Assembly (NCBI GenBank): GCA_003024785.1
Contig: PUQB01000121.1
Coordinates: forward strand, 124,001 to 188,000
From: Selaginella tamariscina
Taxonomy: Eukaryota; Streptophyta; Lycopodiopsida; Selaginellales; Selaginellaceae
Direction: 5' to 3'
Length of the DNA stretch: 64,000 nt
This document shows positions 50,257-64,000 of this stretch, one piece after another. Each line of letters starts with the position of its first letter. Position 1 is the first letter of the stretch. The position numbers were made by a program, and so were the translations under genes. The notes under the pieces were generated by a model. The model was not told the DNA's origin. It saw nothing but the letters and a program-made list of their open reading frames with translations, and did not search any database.

Positions 50257-50418
50257 ACACAGTGAACATGGCTGGGACCTGCTGTGTTCGTAACTATGAT
50301 CCAAGCTCAAAGATCCCGTTCTTAGGAATATTACTACACTTCTTAATGAAAAGCTAGTTGTTGACATTCATTGACATTCTCTATGTCTAAATGTCCCATT
50401 GACATGATAAATCTCGAT

Positions 50419-53400
50419 TGTCATAGTTTTTACTGTGACTTGACCTTTTACTTTGGAAGTTGATTATTATTACTTATTATATTATGTTGATGGACCCTAA
50501 ATGTAGCGAGAAATAGCCCCACTTAGTGCATTTAGGTGTTTAGGAGTAGTCCGGCCAATTGTCCTTAGATATCACGAGAAAGTCTAAGCGAAGGTAGCAC
50601 TTACCTTCTAGGAAACCCACCCCAATTTTGATGTCCCAATTAGGCTGATTGGTTAATGCAGATAAGGGTTAGGAACACCCCTAGGGTTACCCTAACCCAC
50701 ATCCTAAAACCCCCACCCCCTTGGGTAGGGTTTAGAGGTTAAGTTTAAGCTCATCTCGTTAACTAACTAAGAGGCTAACTAATTTTGTGCCAGCCCGCTT
50801 ACACATATAGGAAAAGGGGGCACATAAATAAGGTAGAGCATGTAGGAGTGAGGGTTCCTAGGTTCATGACTGAGCTCGTTATTCTTCTCCATGTGCAAGC
50901 TCTAGCTTGTGTCGTCAAGGCACAACCCTTTATTGTGCCACCTTAAATTCTAGATAATAAGGGTATGTCTCACCTTCGGGGTAGCCTATCCTTAACATTG
51001 GCGAATCCATGCATGGGAGGTCTTGTCGGACTACATGTTCCAAGAGGCAGAGGTTGAGGTTTGTCTCCAGTCTCCTCCTCCACGTCAAGTTAAATGTAAC
51101 ACTCACGACCAAGCAAAGCACATCCGTGTCCTTATCCAGTTGTGGGTGTGGGATCTTGTTTGATAGGTTCATGTTACCTAGTTCCTGAGGGTTCACTGAG
51201 AGTGATTCCTTGATTAAAAAGAGCATGATTTGGGATTCTCCACTTTGATTATCAACTAAGTAAGGAAACTTACTAAGTTTGATAACTTATGTTGAGAATT
51301 ATCGATGAGCTAGTAACAATTGGATTTCCATTGGAGGTTTAAGTGCATGTATTTCCTTAAAGAGTTGGTATTCGATGAGAATCAGAAGTTGGTATTATTT
51401 TTCAATAACGATTTCATTTTAGAGTCGAATACGATTATTCAAAAGACAGTTTCTTGACTTCGCATCATGGTCATAAATGTGGGCACTCGGAAAACTTATA
51501 AAGTAGGTATATTTAGTTCTTTGGAATATTAAAAAAATTGAACTATTCTTGACTCAAGATTGATTGTATTCCTTAGGTTAGTTGTCGGTTCTATCTCAAG
51601 GTCTGATGGTGTTCCTTGAATATACTTTAACATTCATGAAAGTACAATATCGAGTTTTGTGATTAACTCAAGAAGTTGGTGTCCCTTCTTGATGATTATA
51701 GTTCATGGTTCGTAGCGTATGGTCTAATATCCGATACAAAAATATGAGGTTTCCTATCACCTCATTTGTTGAGATATTTGACTTTAGAAGTATTTGTGAC
51801 AATCTTTTCAAGATTGGTTATAAATGACTTGTCAAAGTATAGTATGATATTTCTTCAATATTGAGTTTGGAGCGTTCAATATCAGAACTTCGTTATGATC
51901 ACATGAGGTGGCCATAATCATAAAATATAAAGATTAAAGTAAACATGAGTTCGACACTTTGGTAAGGCACTACCTTAGTGTGATTTCAAGTTAATTGAGA
52001 AATGAGGCGTTTCTCAATACAGTGCTTAAAGAGCAATGTGGTACTTTGTGAATTACTAGATGTTTAAATGAATAACGTGTCTTAGTTCGATGTACTGAAC
52101 TAGATATCTTATTCATGTTTGGGAAAATCTGCTGAAGTATAAGATATAACTGAAACATTAAGTTACTGTGGCACTTTGGTGTCATGGTGTGAAAAATGAT
52201 ATCTTACTAAATTAGTTAGATGAACTAAACACTCATTCATGATTCTTCTTAGTCTCTGAACAGTTCCTCGAAATACTATCGTAACATTATAATGTTGTCT
52301 CAAAATTGAAGTTAGGTTCATATAAATTAAAACCATGTCTATATTATAGTTATAGCATTTTGATAAATTAATATGATTGTAAGGTTATATACGCTAGTAT
52401 AACAACTAGTTGGTAACCTTAGGATTTGAACGTTAAAACAATCATTATCCATTCGAGAGTATCAATATCGAAATTGCAATTGTTTATGGATTAAGTTTTA
52501 GTTTGAAGTTGCTTTTCAAGACACTAATTGCTCGGAAACGCTATATTTTGGTATAGTGTTAAAAAACATTTACATAATCAATTTAAGAGTTGAAAATGAA
52601 TTATATAATGATATGAAGGCATGCAATATTCTGAGTTTAGGGAGACTCTTATCGCATAAACTAAGTTTTGAAATTTAGTATTTTTGAACTTAGTGAGATA
52701 AAGAGTTAGGAATTATTGAACGGCATCTAGTATGATGTGCTCTTTGGGGAATGAGTACAATGAGAGTGTTAGTTAAGACACGTGCTATCTAGGGATTGCT
52801 ATTTGAAGTACTAGAGATGGGGTGAAATTTCATGGTTTCCACATTAGTTTTTATGAAAGGTATGTTAGCTTATCTGGTTCCTAAACTGGTTGATGTTATA
52901 AAGAGTACAAGTTGGTTGTGAAAGATGAATGGTAGTGTTATCACACTTGGTCGCGAATTTGACTGAATTTGATTCCTATGAGGAATAAATTTATGTTAAT
53001 AACACACCAAGTGGATGGTAGTTAGCAGGTTGGCATGACCTTGTTGTTTACATGTATATAGCCATGTGCCTTTATGATCACCTTTGGCCAGATTGACATG
53101 TTTACAAAGAACAGGGTTTCGGGAATAGTACTCTAATATTGAAAAAGAGCTCGATTCCGATAAAAGTTTCATACTTAGTCTAGCATAGCTATATACTAAC
53201 AAGGAATAGGTACAGTAACAGACCCTTATGTAAAGGGTAATGAAAAACACCAAGGGATATAAAAATGTGAGGTTATAATTTATAACATGTGGAAAAGTAG
53301 AACAATTGGAGAAACACGAAGGCGTTTGGTCATTCATTTGAGGTTAACTCAAACTGCTTGTTGTGTGCTAGACAACAAAGGTTGTTAACAATGTTTAATA

Positions 53401-54660
53401 TTAAGGAATAAAGCAAACCTTTATTTCTTATTAACCAAGAGGCCGGCAACAACACTAATTAGAGGCCTCCAATATAAATTCTAATTAAGTAAAGAAATTA
53501 ATTATTGTGTTGTGTGCGTCGGGTGACAAACTTTGCAGACGTGCAAAAGGTCTCCATGTGACTTCATGTCGCAGGTGGTGCCTCCGAGAGCTGGGTTTAC
53601 GACTCAGTGAACGACGATTTTAAAGTACTTGGTTTCGCATAATGTAAGGGGGGTAATAAAACTTATGTGAACTTTTGGATGACTTTGCATAGAGTGATAT
53701 GTTAGTTTTGGGTTAATTTTTTCTAGCTTATCTAGTCTTGGAGTTGGACATCAACGAGGACGTTGACATTTTCAAAGGCGGAGAGTGTGTCATAGTTTTT
53801 ACTATGATTCCTCTTTATTTTGGACGTTGACTGTTGTTACCTACCGAACTATAATGATAAGCTCTAGGTGTAGAAAAAATAGGCCCGCTTAGTGCACTTG
53901 GATATCTAGTGATGGTTCGGCAGGGTGTCATTAAGTATTTGCAAGAAACACTAGGCGAAGCTAGCACTTCCATCTAGAAAACTCTTACCCTGGTTTTCCA
54001 TGTCCCAATTAGGTTTTTGGGTGGTTCTGGTGAGTTCAACATGTTGGATATGTGTAAAACACCCTTAGGGTTGAACTAACCTTGTTTTGGAATCCTCTAC
54101 AATCCCGACCTTAGGGTTGCCTTAACCCCACGCCCTAAACCCCTCAGGTTAGGTTTAGGGGTTAATAGGTCATTAATTAACTCACCAAGTATATTCTTTC
54201 TGGGAATGAGATTTTGTGTCAGCCCACTTATGTAAATAGGAAAATAAAGGGGGAGGCCTCTGTCACATATATTAAGTAGTACATGTAGGAGAGCTCATGG
54301 TTCATGACTAAGTTCGTTGCTCTTCTGCTGGTGCAAGCTTTAGCTTGTGTCGTTAAGGCACAACCCTCTGTTTTCCACCCTAACTTCCAAATGACAGGGG
54401 TACGTCCCACCTTCGGGGTAGCACACCCTTAACATTGGCAAATCTATGCATGGAAGGTCTTGTCAAAATGCACATTCCGAGAGGCAAAGGTTGAGGCTTG
54501 TCTCCAGCCTCTTCCTCCACGTCAAGCTAGGTGTAGCACTCATGGCTAAGCAAGGCACATTCATGTCCTTATCCAACCGTGGGCGTGGGATCTTGTTTAA
54601 CGAGTTCACATTACCCAGTTCCTGAGGGTTCACTAAGGGGTTCTAGAGTTAGCATCTTGG
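50419..54660 (+). mobile_element. Old non-coding LTR-type element fossil (LARD-like)
   Basis: Two related blocks start TGTCATAGTTTTTACT, at 50419 and 53788. The second follows a purine-rich tract (about 53774-53786). Each block runs 0.8-0.9 kb and carries words such as CACTTAGTGCA and TTCCTGAGGGTTCACT. The 2.6 kb between them has no coding sequence and aligns at moderate identity with 12500-14440 in segment B. This fits a large non-autonomous LTR retrotransposon derivative. The blocks differ at many positions, so it is old. Its outer right end is uncertain. Confidence 0.6.
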
Positions 54661-55209
54661 TGCAACTCTTGAATCTAAGGGCTATGGCATGATAGCCCAC
54701 ATTGTGGAAGGTAGTGTCACATGGAGATGTAACACTGGGCTATACATCACACGATACAACGCCCGAGGCATGCCCTTTGGGGTCGTGTCATGGGTTTGTC
54801 GCCAAGGGATTGGATACTCTAGTAAACATGCATGCTTATGTTCACACTAGGTGCTAAACCTTAGGCATCCGCTCAAGGGAGGTTAGGTGTGTGCTTAGGC
54901 ACACTTGGCTAGGGGAGTGTTCTCCTTGGAATCTAGGGGTTGAACAACTTAAGCTTGTTAGCAGGAGCCCTTTTGTGAGGCACTTACAAGGTCATGTACT
55001 TAAGGTTATCGAAACCTAGCCTTAGGGAGTTTTGCTTAGCAGAATACTCATGTTTGCTTACGGCGCACACTCGTGTCCTCACTAGGTACTAGCCCTAGGT
55101 CTTGGGTATGACTTGGCCACTAAAACCCTTAGAGGTTAGTCATGGTTCAGGGTACCCTTGTCGCCCTAAAGGGGTTATACTCCCAGATGAGGGTGATTCC
55201 TCAAGGGGT
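54661..55209. other. Unassigned spacer before the inverted arm
   Basis: GC-richer, non-coding, with weak internal duplication (ACTAGGTGCTAA and ACTAGGTACTAG neighbourhoods about 230 bases apart). No gene is seen. Confidence 0.5.
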
Positions 55210-58200
55210 AAGTGACGATGCCTTAGCTTTGTCACAGGGGCATGTGTAAGACACATCTCCTTTGTGGGGTTAGGGCATGAGCCTGTCTAGGTCTACTGGG
55301 ATAGGATCCTAAAGTCTACTCGGGATATCCTTTAGGGTTCGGGGGATGGTCATTCTAGGGGCTTAGAGTAGGACTCTAAGTCTTCTGTTTAACTAGGCAT
55401 CTGAGTCAGACTCTTAGGGTCATCTTGGAAGACTTAGCGTTGCTCACATAGAGAATTGACGCCGAAAGGCCACTTGGCGGCCACATGTTAGCCCTTCAGG
55501 CTAAAACTTTGACACCATAGCCTCTTAGATTCAAGAGTTACACCAAATACCACAAACATGAGTATCAAATGCCAACTCTAGAACCCCTTTGTGAACCTTC
55601 AGGAACTTGGTAAAGAAAACCTATTAAGATCTCATGTCCACATTTAAACACAGACATGGATGTGCCTTTCTCAACTGTGAGTGCTATTCCTAACTTGACA
55701 TGGAGGAGGAGATTAGAGACATGTTTCAACTTTTGACTCTTAGAACATGCAATCCAACAAGACCTCCCAAGCACGAATTTACCAATGTTAAGGGTAGGCT
55801 ACCTCGAAGATGAGATGTATCCCTATTGTTTAGAAGTTGAGGCAGCATAACAAAGGGTTATGTCTTAACAACACAAGCTAGATCTTGTACTGGTAAAAAA
55901 TAACAAGCTCTGTTATGAACTTAGAAACTTTCACTACACATCTTACTTAATATATGTGATAAAGCCCCTCGCTTTCTTTTCCTATTTTATATGGAATATC
56001 ATTCCTAATGAGAATACTTAATGAGTTTAAGCTAACGATCCATCGACTCCTAAATCCTAACCCAAGGGTTTGCGTGGGGTTAGAACAATCCTAGGGTTAG
56101 GCCAACCCTAGGGTCTTTCTACCTACATCTAACATGCCGAACTAACTAGAACTAATTAGGAACTTAACCGGGACATGAAAAACTAGAGTAAGAGTTTTTT
56201 AAAGGGAAGTGCTAGCTTTTTCTGCAAGTCCCTAACGACACTCAGCCAAACCATTACTGCATACCCAAGTGCACTAAGTGGGCCTATTTCCTTATTACAA
56301 CACTTGCACGTGAGCCACTCCTTCTCTGTTAGCAATATCACCTTTGAGTACCCAAACTGGGTTTTGCTTATTAACATAGTTTGGTAAGTAACAATAGTCA
56401 ACATCCAAAGTAAAGAGAAATTATAGTAAAAAATGACATAAATTTAAGCTATATTAAACACTATATTAATTATAAATATAAAACTCAAATTTTTAATTAA
56501 AACCATAATATAAAAAACCACATACAAAGTAAATTTATATACTTAAACAAAATTTTAAGAATAATGTGTATTGTGTGAAGCTCAAATCATAATTGTAACC
56601 ATAATATTTATTATACAAAATCACACACATGGCTACTTGACCATATGGGCTTTATGCATTATGTAAAAAACTTTATGAAATCATATACCTAGAACTAGTC
56701 CATTTGGCTTGTTGTGTTATTTGTTCAACAATAAATGGAGTGACTTATCGTAGACATTTATAGTTTAGAGGGAGGTATAACATATACAATTGGTAATAGT
56801 GCTAGCTCCTAACTCATGTTGTCTTATGTTAGAGGTTTTATTTGGTGCCGTGTGTGTGGCTTGGTAGATGCCAATTCTAGAAACCCTCATTAGAAAACAT
56901 GCAAATCTATTAAGATAACTCGTGTTTAGGAACCTAACTTATAGGAACTCATGCTCACAGTATACGAACAATGCTCACATCATGAGTCAAAATACATGAC
57001 CAATTGAATTGTGAGGGTTGTTCCTAACTTGACATAGATGGAGCAGCTAAAACAAAGCATCAACCATTAATTTTGTAGAACATTTACCTAGCAATGCCTT
57101 CTAAGCTTGTGAGTGGGTTATTAGATAAAGAAATTGATTAACTTTGTGACTTTGAATGTACCTAATAACATGGGCACAAATTTGTTAATGATAAGAGTTA
57201 GGCAACCTTAAGGTGTAATATACCTACGTGCATTGGAAGTTAAAGAGGCACAAAGGGGTATGCCTTGATGAAATAAGCTAAAGTTTTAAAGATGTTTTTA
57301 ATGAGGAGGTGAATAACAATGATGTTTTAGAGCAAAACACACCTAATATGCCACTTGACTTAAGGTAAAGAAAGCCATGTCTTCAAAAGGAAAAAGAGTT
57401 AGTGGCCAATGTAAGTGACTTGAGTTCTTTTTTGATTGGTATATATCATTGTTCCCTTGTCTCTTTTAGTTTATGTCAAATGTTTAAAAAACTAGAATAA
57501 AGATGAAATTTAAATAACGATTACATCAATTAAGAAATGACAATTAAAGGTAGTCAAGACTCCAAAACTATTGAAAAGGTTGGCAAAGGAAGGGGTAGAC
57601 CTCCCAAGAAAAATTTAAAAAATAAATAATAAAGAACTTTTTTTTTATATTATTATTATTATTTCCACATATATATGCATCTTCGATGTTAAGGATTAAG
57701 GATCAATTTTTTGATGCTTTCTTTGGAAGATAATAATTGTCTACACAAATATGCATCCCCATTTTTAACACTAAAATCCAAGGGAACCATTTTTAAAAGG
57801 CATAATTGATTACACAAGTGTATTTGACATCCTCAGTGCTAAGGATGGTCAATCATGTTTATGAAGTCAAAAATGAAACTTCACATATATGTGCAATTTT
57901 CATTTTTTATGTTAAGGATGGAGAATTAGTTTTATGAAATTTAAAATTGACACAAACGTTCCATCCTTAACATCGATAATGGGGCATTCACCTTGTTTAT
58001 GTTAATTTTGAATTTCATTGTTTTATACATGAACATGAAAATAGTAATATAATAAAATAAAATTATTTCAATTCATGTTAAGTTTCATTTTATATAAGTA
58101 TTCTTTTATGTTTCTTAAAACAAATCAATTTTTAAAAAAGTTTCAATCACAATACACTTTAAACTTATAAATATCATCCACATCAAAGATGATTGTGTTT

Positions 58201-61200
58201 CATTATATTTAAAGCAAAATTGTAAATTATGATACTTTTATACTTTTGTATCAATAGTGAATTACATGGAAGCACACAAAATGTAAGAATGAGCACGCAC
58301 ATCTCTTATGATAATATAACTATATATATGTAGATAATCATTAAAGTAGGCTCTAATGCATTTATACATTATTCTAAAATTCATATTAGCTTTATAATGC
58401 AATCCTATTCCTATGTAACAATAGTTTGACATCATCTATACACACACATGTACACGTACACACACAAACAAACAAATAAAAGTTTTTTATGGATTACATA
58501 TATTGTTCATAGATTTTGTTTAAATGTAAATATACTTAGTTACGAAAATCTATAATGTATTACATGTAAAATAATAATAATTTAATAATGCTTAATAGAT
58601 TGAGATAAACTTTTCCACACCCTATGTTATGTCAGTAAAGCTAAATAAAGTTATTTTTAATTTATTTTCAAGGAGCATATAAAATGTTTTAAACTTATTA
58701 TTACGATGATAAGATAGTAAATAATATATTTCATGTTCAAATTCAACAAAATTCTTTATGGTAGAACAATAACTTAATAGATTGGTACATACATATACAT
58801 AATTATTGCTAACTCAAACGAACATACAAGCGTTATATTCAGGATTATCATACATTTATAAATATACTTATGAGTTATATTATTAAATTTGAATATTTAG
58901 ATTTCATTTATCAAATATAAAATATGTAATAATATATATAAAAGATATATATCTCCATTTAATATGTTTTCAAGGGTTTCATCTCAATCAACCTTAAATA
59001 TCAACTAAACCACATAAATTTTAATAAAGGTTCCAAAAAAGAAAAAACAATATGTGTACATATTTAGCTCATCATTTAATATTTTATTTTATATATAATT
59101 TATAATTACTAATTATTTTTACGTATTAATTATAAACATAAATTTTTACATGTAATAATGTTTACATATTCTTTACATATGTATTCAGATGTCTTTTTTT
59201 TTTTTTTAAATTATTAATTTATGTAAGTTATAATAAAGGTTTAATTTTAAAATTCTTAAGGTAAATAATTGAAAAATGAGGTTAGTTACCTTACAACCTC
59301 ATTACCTTGTAAGGTAACTAGTAGCATATTTAGGAATATCTATAATACACTTATAGAGTTCCCATTTTTAGTGTGAATAATACAACTATTAAGTTTACCC
59401 TTTAGCTGTTATAAATGCTTTATCTCAAGTACAACTTTATTAAAATTACTTTACCATTTTATAGTCATTACATTGGTACACCAATTGATATTGATATTAC
59501 AATATAACCACGTATTCTGGACATTTCATACTACCAGCTTTTACACTAGTATTTTTAAACTTATATTCTCGAATTTTTGTATATACGATCACATGGCGGG
59601 ACGGAAGAAATAAGACTCATTTGAATCACTACTTCACTCGGTTACGTATACTGTGTTTAATATTCGTGATTGTATTAATGATTTTAAACTCTCTAAGAAT
59701 ATTCTTATCATTTAAATCAATATTTTACATGTGTACTTAGTAAGTTTGAATTCAAAATATTAAAGGTTTCAACATTTAAGTAATTAAACTACTTATTAGA
59801 ATTCTGTCGTCTCCGAGTCACTCTCAGGGGTCCATTTCCCCCTTCTTCTCATCTCTCCAATGGGGAACACTTCGTTATGTTTACTTTCCTCCGAAGCCAC
59901 TGCATCCTGGGGCGTGATACCAAATACTTCCACAAACATCTCTTCGCACGCAACCAAAGCTTCGTCACTCACAATCTTCTTCCACTCCTGAATCCAATAA
60001 TATACAAACTTTAATACAAAGTAGAACATGCACACAAACATAATGCATAAAACAATGCAGCAATAGATTTATATATATAATTCATACCGGTCGAAACCTT
60101 GCTACGTCCAGTATCGCATTTGCAGCCTCTTTTACAGATCCAGCGTGACAGAATTTCCGAGAGACCTTCTTCACAATATTTGAGATCTTCTTAAGTTTAG
60201 ATATAATCTCCGAGTTTAGTGGCAATTGATCGTTAAATCCTACATAAAACATTATTAATAAAGGTTTTATGAATATTATTATACATATATATATAATGTT
60301 TGATATAAATCATAATGGAATATATAAAATACATACATACACCAACAACCAGTTACAAGAACATACCTTCAACAGCGTGTGTAACGGTGAGTAGTTTGGA
60401 CTCGTTTGATGTAAGAACGTTTTTCCCACCTGCTTGTTTATATAGTTGTACCACGTACTCCGCAAAAAAGCGCAATGCCAATGCCCTCGATGAAGTGAGC
60501 AGTGAACTCAGATGATTCACTTGCATCTGCAGAGCTTCTATCTGCTCCGTATGCTTTATCTTAAGAGCCTTATCTGAATTCACTTGCATCTGCAGAGCTT
60601 CTATCTGCTCCGTATGCTTTATCTCAAGAGCCTTTAACTGTTCTAGAACAGCATTAAGTACCCCATCTCTCTCATGTGATACTACAGTAGCTAACACCTC
60701 CTTTTCCTTTCCTGTTTTAAATAAAAATCAATTATACATGAATGAGTGTATTGATACTAGACTGCAACCCTTACACATAATTTGATATATAGAGTTGAAT
60801 GAGACCCATATACATAAATGTATAAACTGTTGTCCTCACATATGCATGCATATTGGTATGTATGCTCAGACTTTTATATATATATAAATTTATGAGAAAA
60901 TTGACACACACGGATCTCTCTCTCTCTCTCAATCAAAATATAGAGAGAGATCTGTGTGTGGCTAGAGAGACCCGTACGGGTGTATTGGTACACAGATCTC
61001 TCTCTCTATATATATATAGAGAGAGAGAGAGAGTGAGTGAGAGAGACATAGAGATGTGTAGCTAGAGACACCCATATACACAAATGTGTATATTAGAGAT
61101 GAATGAGATATACTACACCTGAAGAAAACTGAGAATCTGTGAAATATATGTACACTGGCATACCTGGCGGTGTCACAGGTGGAAGTTCGTCGGCGTCCTT

Positions 61201-64000
61201 CTCGGAGTATTCCGACATTACTGCAATTTTGCATTTCCTCTTTCTCGCTGCTTGAAGGACATCACTACGCAGCCGCTTCTTTGTTGGGGTTCTCCACAGC
61301 CCAATATGCCGCAGCCTATCGACCATCGCCTCCCCTGTCTCCTCTGACCCCGGCATGGCGCTTCGTGAACTACAACCCTACCCTACACTTAGCCACACTA
61401 CCCTAAGTGTAAAGAACTCGGGTATTTAAGCATATTCTCTCACCTACATAATAGGTTTTGTAACCTTTTTAAACAATATTACTATGTAAAAACTAAAATA
61501 AATTTCACTAAAAATTTGTTAAATGCTTTTCATTATTCTTAATTGAATATTATTTTATTACATGTTAAAAATTATATAATATTCTGCTGAAACATTTAAA
61601 CACTGACGTTTTAAATGTTAATAATTAATTGATTTCATGAATTAAAAAAAAAACAAAAAAATAAAATTTGTACTCTAATTCTTTATTATGACATATCAAA
61701 ATTTTAATATTTTGTGTGTTAATGTAATATATGAATTTTTATTTTCTTGTTTAATTTTTAAGATGAAGTAATTGTTAATATTAATTTTGACGTAAATCAA
61801 AAGTTACAAATAATTTTATTATAAATCAATTTGTAAAATAAATCTATTTTTTTTATGTAAATAAACATAATTGTTTAAAAAATAATTTAAGCACTAATTT
61901 ATAAATTTAAAATGTTCTTTATTATTTTAACTTTGTCAATAGGTTTCTTAATCAAATATGGATTTTTTAAATGTCATAATTAACTAAATGTCATTTAATT
62001 AAAGAAAACAAAATAAATAAAATGTATTATATGAATTTATACTTTATAAAATGTATATTTGGCTTCTTCAAACTTTAAAAATTAATAACTTATAATCCAA
62101 CCGATGAAATTAAGAAAGAAAAACTACGGATTAGTTCAACTTGAGTTTTAGAAAATTATAAAATCAAACATAAATGTTTTTGCTTATTTTGTGTTTGACC
62201 TGTATTCAACGGTTCAACTTCATTAACTTCATATTTCAATATATTACTTTCTAATAAACCAGTATTGCAACGCTACATATATATATCCTCGTCAAGAATG
62301 TTAATTATAACATTAAAATTTAATTCTTTTAATTTTTAATTTTTAATTTAGAAAATTTTCATTTACATTTTCCTCATTAATATGTTATATTTATTATTTT
62401 TTCTTGGCTAACCTGATTTTTTTCAGAGGAACCACATTCTAAAAAAATTAGCTTCCATATTCAAAACGACGCAACATTTCAAAACTCTAATTTTTTTATT
62501 TATTTATTTAAATTTAATTTAATTTAGATTAAGCTTCGTTGACCTAATAATTCACTAGATTTAGTGACTATTTTCCTTATTATAACATATTAAAAAATTT
62601 CTTGTAGATGATTTTGTGTGTTAATAATTCTTTTTTGAAAAATTCTAATTTAATTTTCAAGTTGAGATATTTTGTCAATATTAATTTTTATGTAAATCAA
62701 ATGTTTTAAAATTATTTATTACAATTAATTTTTAAAATAAATTTTATAATTAACCTTTCTGTTTTATATGTAAATATAATGTTCATTAACTTTTATTTCA
62801 CAAACTTTTTATGGTTAGTAATATATATTTTGATGATCTTAAAATATATATTATACTTATCATTGTAAGGGTATATAATAGGCATGTACTTAAGTACATA
62901 ACTATGGAGTTATTTATATCAACCCTTATTTTTATTTTTCTTAATAAAATTATAATAAATATTAAGAGTGAATTGTGTTCACACTAGAGTTTATTTAACT
63001 ATTATTAATTATTAAAATGTTAAATATCTTAAGGGACTTCTAATAATTCAAAGTTCATCTTTATTAATTTTTAAAAGTCTTAATTTGATGTAAATGTTAA
63101 AAAAAATCTTTTAAATTTCTTATATAAATGAAAACTTATGTTGGTGTGAATGGCCCTTATGCACAGCATGTAAAATCTTTATAAAGTTAATAAAAACACA
63201 AAAATTATAAATTTATTATTATATAATTTTTATTAAATAATTTTGGTGAATTCTTCTTACACTTTCCATTTGATTTATAATGTGTCTTATTTATAATCAT
63301 TTACTTTTTTTTTCTTTTTTAATTAATTATAACAAGGCAACAACCACCAAAATTATTGTACTTTAATTAATTAATTAAACATTGTAATTATATATATGTG
63401 TGTATGTGTGATAATTACCAATCTATTGTAAACAAATTAGTAACAATGATCTTTTATTTTAAAAATAATATATTTTCTTTTAAATAGCATACAATAAAAT
63501 AATAAGAAATATCAATGTTCATTAATACTTGTTATGAGAGAGGAAAGTAAATGAATTTTATAAATGATGTTAATGTTATTGATTCATATTTTATGTTTTT
63601 TTCTTAATTTTCTCTATTTTTTTCTATAATATTTTTCATTCTCTTTTAGTTTGAAAATTGTTTTTTTACATTCATATCATTTTCATTGTACTTTGATAAA
63701 CTTTGTCGCATAACAAAATAATATTGAATATATAATTTATTAAAATAATAATTGAGATTACTTCATACGAGGTGTTATATGTTAAGAATATAATAAAATA
63801 TGTTTATATTATTATGAATCAAGAGCTCAAAATTTAATCTTGAAAGAATTAAAGTTAAAAAAATAACTAAAATGATATGTTTAAGAAAATCTTATAGAAT
63901 GCTAAAATTAATATAAACTTAAATTTTAATCATAACCATTGAGTTTGATTCTTTTCAAGTATATTAAAGAATTCTAATTTGATTAAGATTAATGAATTAG
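55210..64000 (-). repeat. Right arm of the large inverted repeat (repeat copy 4: D, C, part of B)
   Basis: Reverse complement of 29416-38250. It lacks the Ty3 insertion (empty site near 62920) and carries a deletion of about 25 bases near 58980 relative to copies 1 and 2. It continues past the window edge. Confidence 0.93.
59796..61356 (-). CDS. Unrecognised four-exon coiled-coil gene in repeat segment C (copy 4, intact, inverted)
   Basis: Exons 61356-61164, 60711-60367, 60239-60088 and 59987-59796, with the same lengths (193, 345, 152, 192) and phases as the copy at 32061, encode a 293-residue product that reads the same in all exons. The start is the ATG at 61356, preceded by the same GC-richer leader with the GGGTAGTG-type repeats and a TATA-like word. 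The 21-residue coiled-coil duplication is present. Function is unknown, as for copy 2. Two open copies in opposite orientation about 26 kb apart suggest either very recent duplication or exchange between the arms. Confidence 0.8.

Noticed and set aside
54110-54160. Telomere-like words (CCCTAAA, TTTAGGG) in the LARD-like end blocks, also near 50700 and 37380
   Set aside because: Only one or two units at a time, embedded in repeated LTR-like sequence; no array.
1-64000. tRNA or rRNA genes
   Set aside because: No cloverleaf with conserved A and B boxes and no rRNA core words were noticed by eye; a covariance-model scan was not possible.

Overview
The window looks like nuclear DNA of a green plant (land plant or streptophyte alga). 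The evidence is spliceosomal introns in almost every gene, a SULTR4-like sulfate transporter, a plastid/bacterial-type cis-prenyltransferase, a plant-like TMEM87/lung-7TM gene fragment, and plant-type Ty3, PIF/Harbinger and hAT elements. I cannot name the species. All identifications come from reading the sequence; no database search was run.

Region 1 (1-7050) is a compact host gene island. It holds the N-terminal half of a SulP sulfate transporter (minus strand), a head-to-head multi-exon coiled-coil gene (plus strand), and a tail-to-tail cis-prenyltransferase whose five exons join cleanly (minus strand). Introns are short and rich in GT, AG and TA microsatellites.

Region 2 (7050-64000) is AT-rich and repetitive. 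A composite repeat with segments A-B-C-D (about 15 kb when complete) is present four times. Copy 1 is 8952-26360 (A, B, C), interrupted by a young Ty3/gypsy-type LTR element at 16255-21166. Copy 2 is 26361-38250 (B, C, D) and follows directly. Copy 3 is 43647-48927 (A and part of B). Copy 4 is inverted at 55210-64000 (D, C and part of B) and runs off the window. Copies 2 and 4 form an inverted repeat with arms of about 8.8 kb and a 17 kb spacer. Segment C carries an unrecognised four-exon gene for a 293-residue, coiled-coil-containing protein. It is open in copies 2 and 4 and damaged in copy 1.

The spacer contains a PIF/Harbinger element (about 38246-43642) with a decayed DDE transposase on plus and its trihelix/Myb-like partner on minus. 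Between them lie host-derived exons: the C-terminal half of a TMEM87/lung-7TM protein, an armadillo-like exon and an isolated 3' terminal exon. Beyond copy 3 are a hAT transposase remnant (about 48930-49800), two strong adjacent hairpins (50137-50256), and an old non-coding LTR-type element (about 50419-54660) related to segments B and D.

The most unusual item is the gene-bearing segment C, amplified in direct and inverted orientation, with an apparent older relic of the same gene at the start of segment B. Many single-base indels, often in homopolymers, separate the copies and also interrupt several genes. Real decay and uncorrected long-read errors cannot be told apart from this sequence alone.
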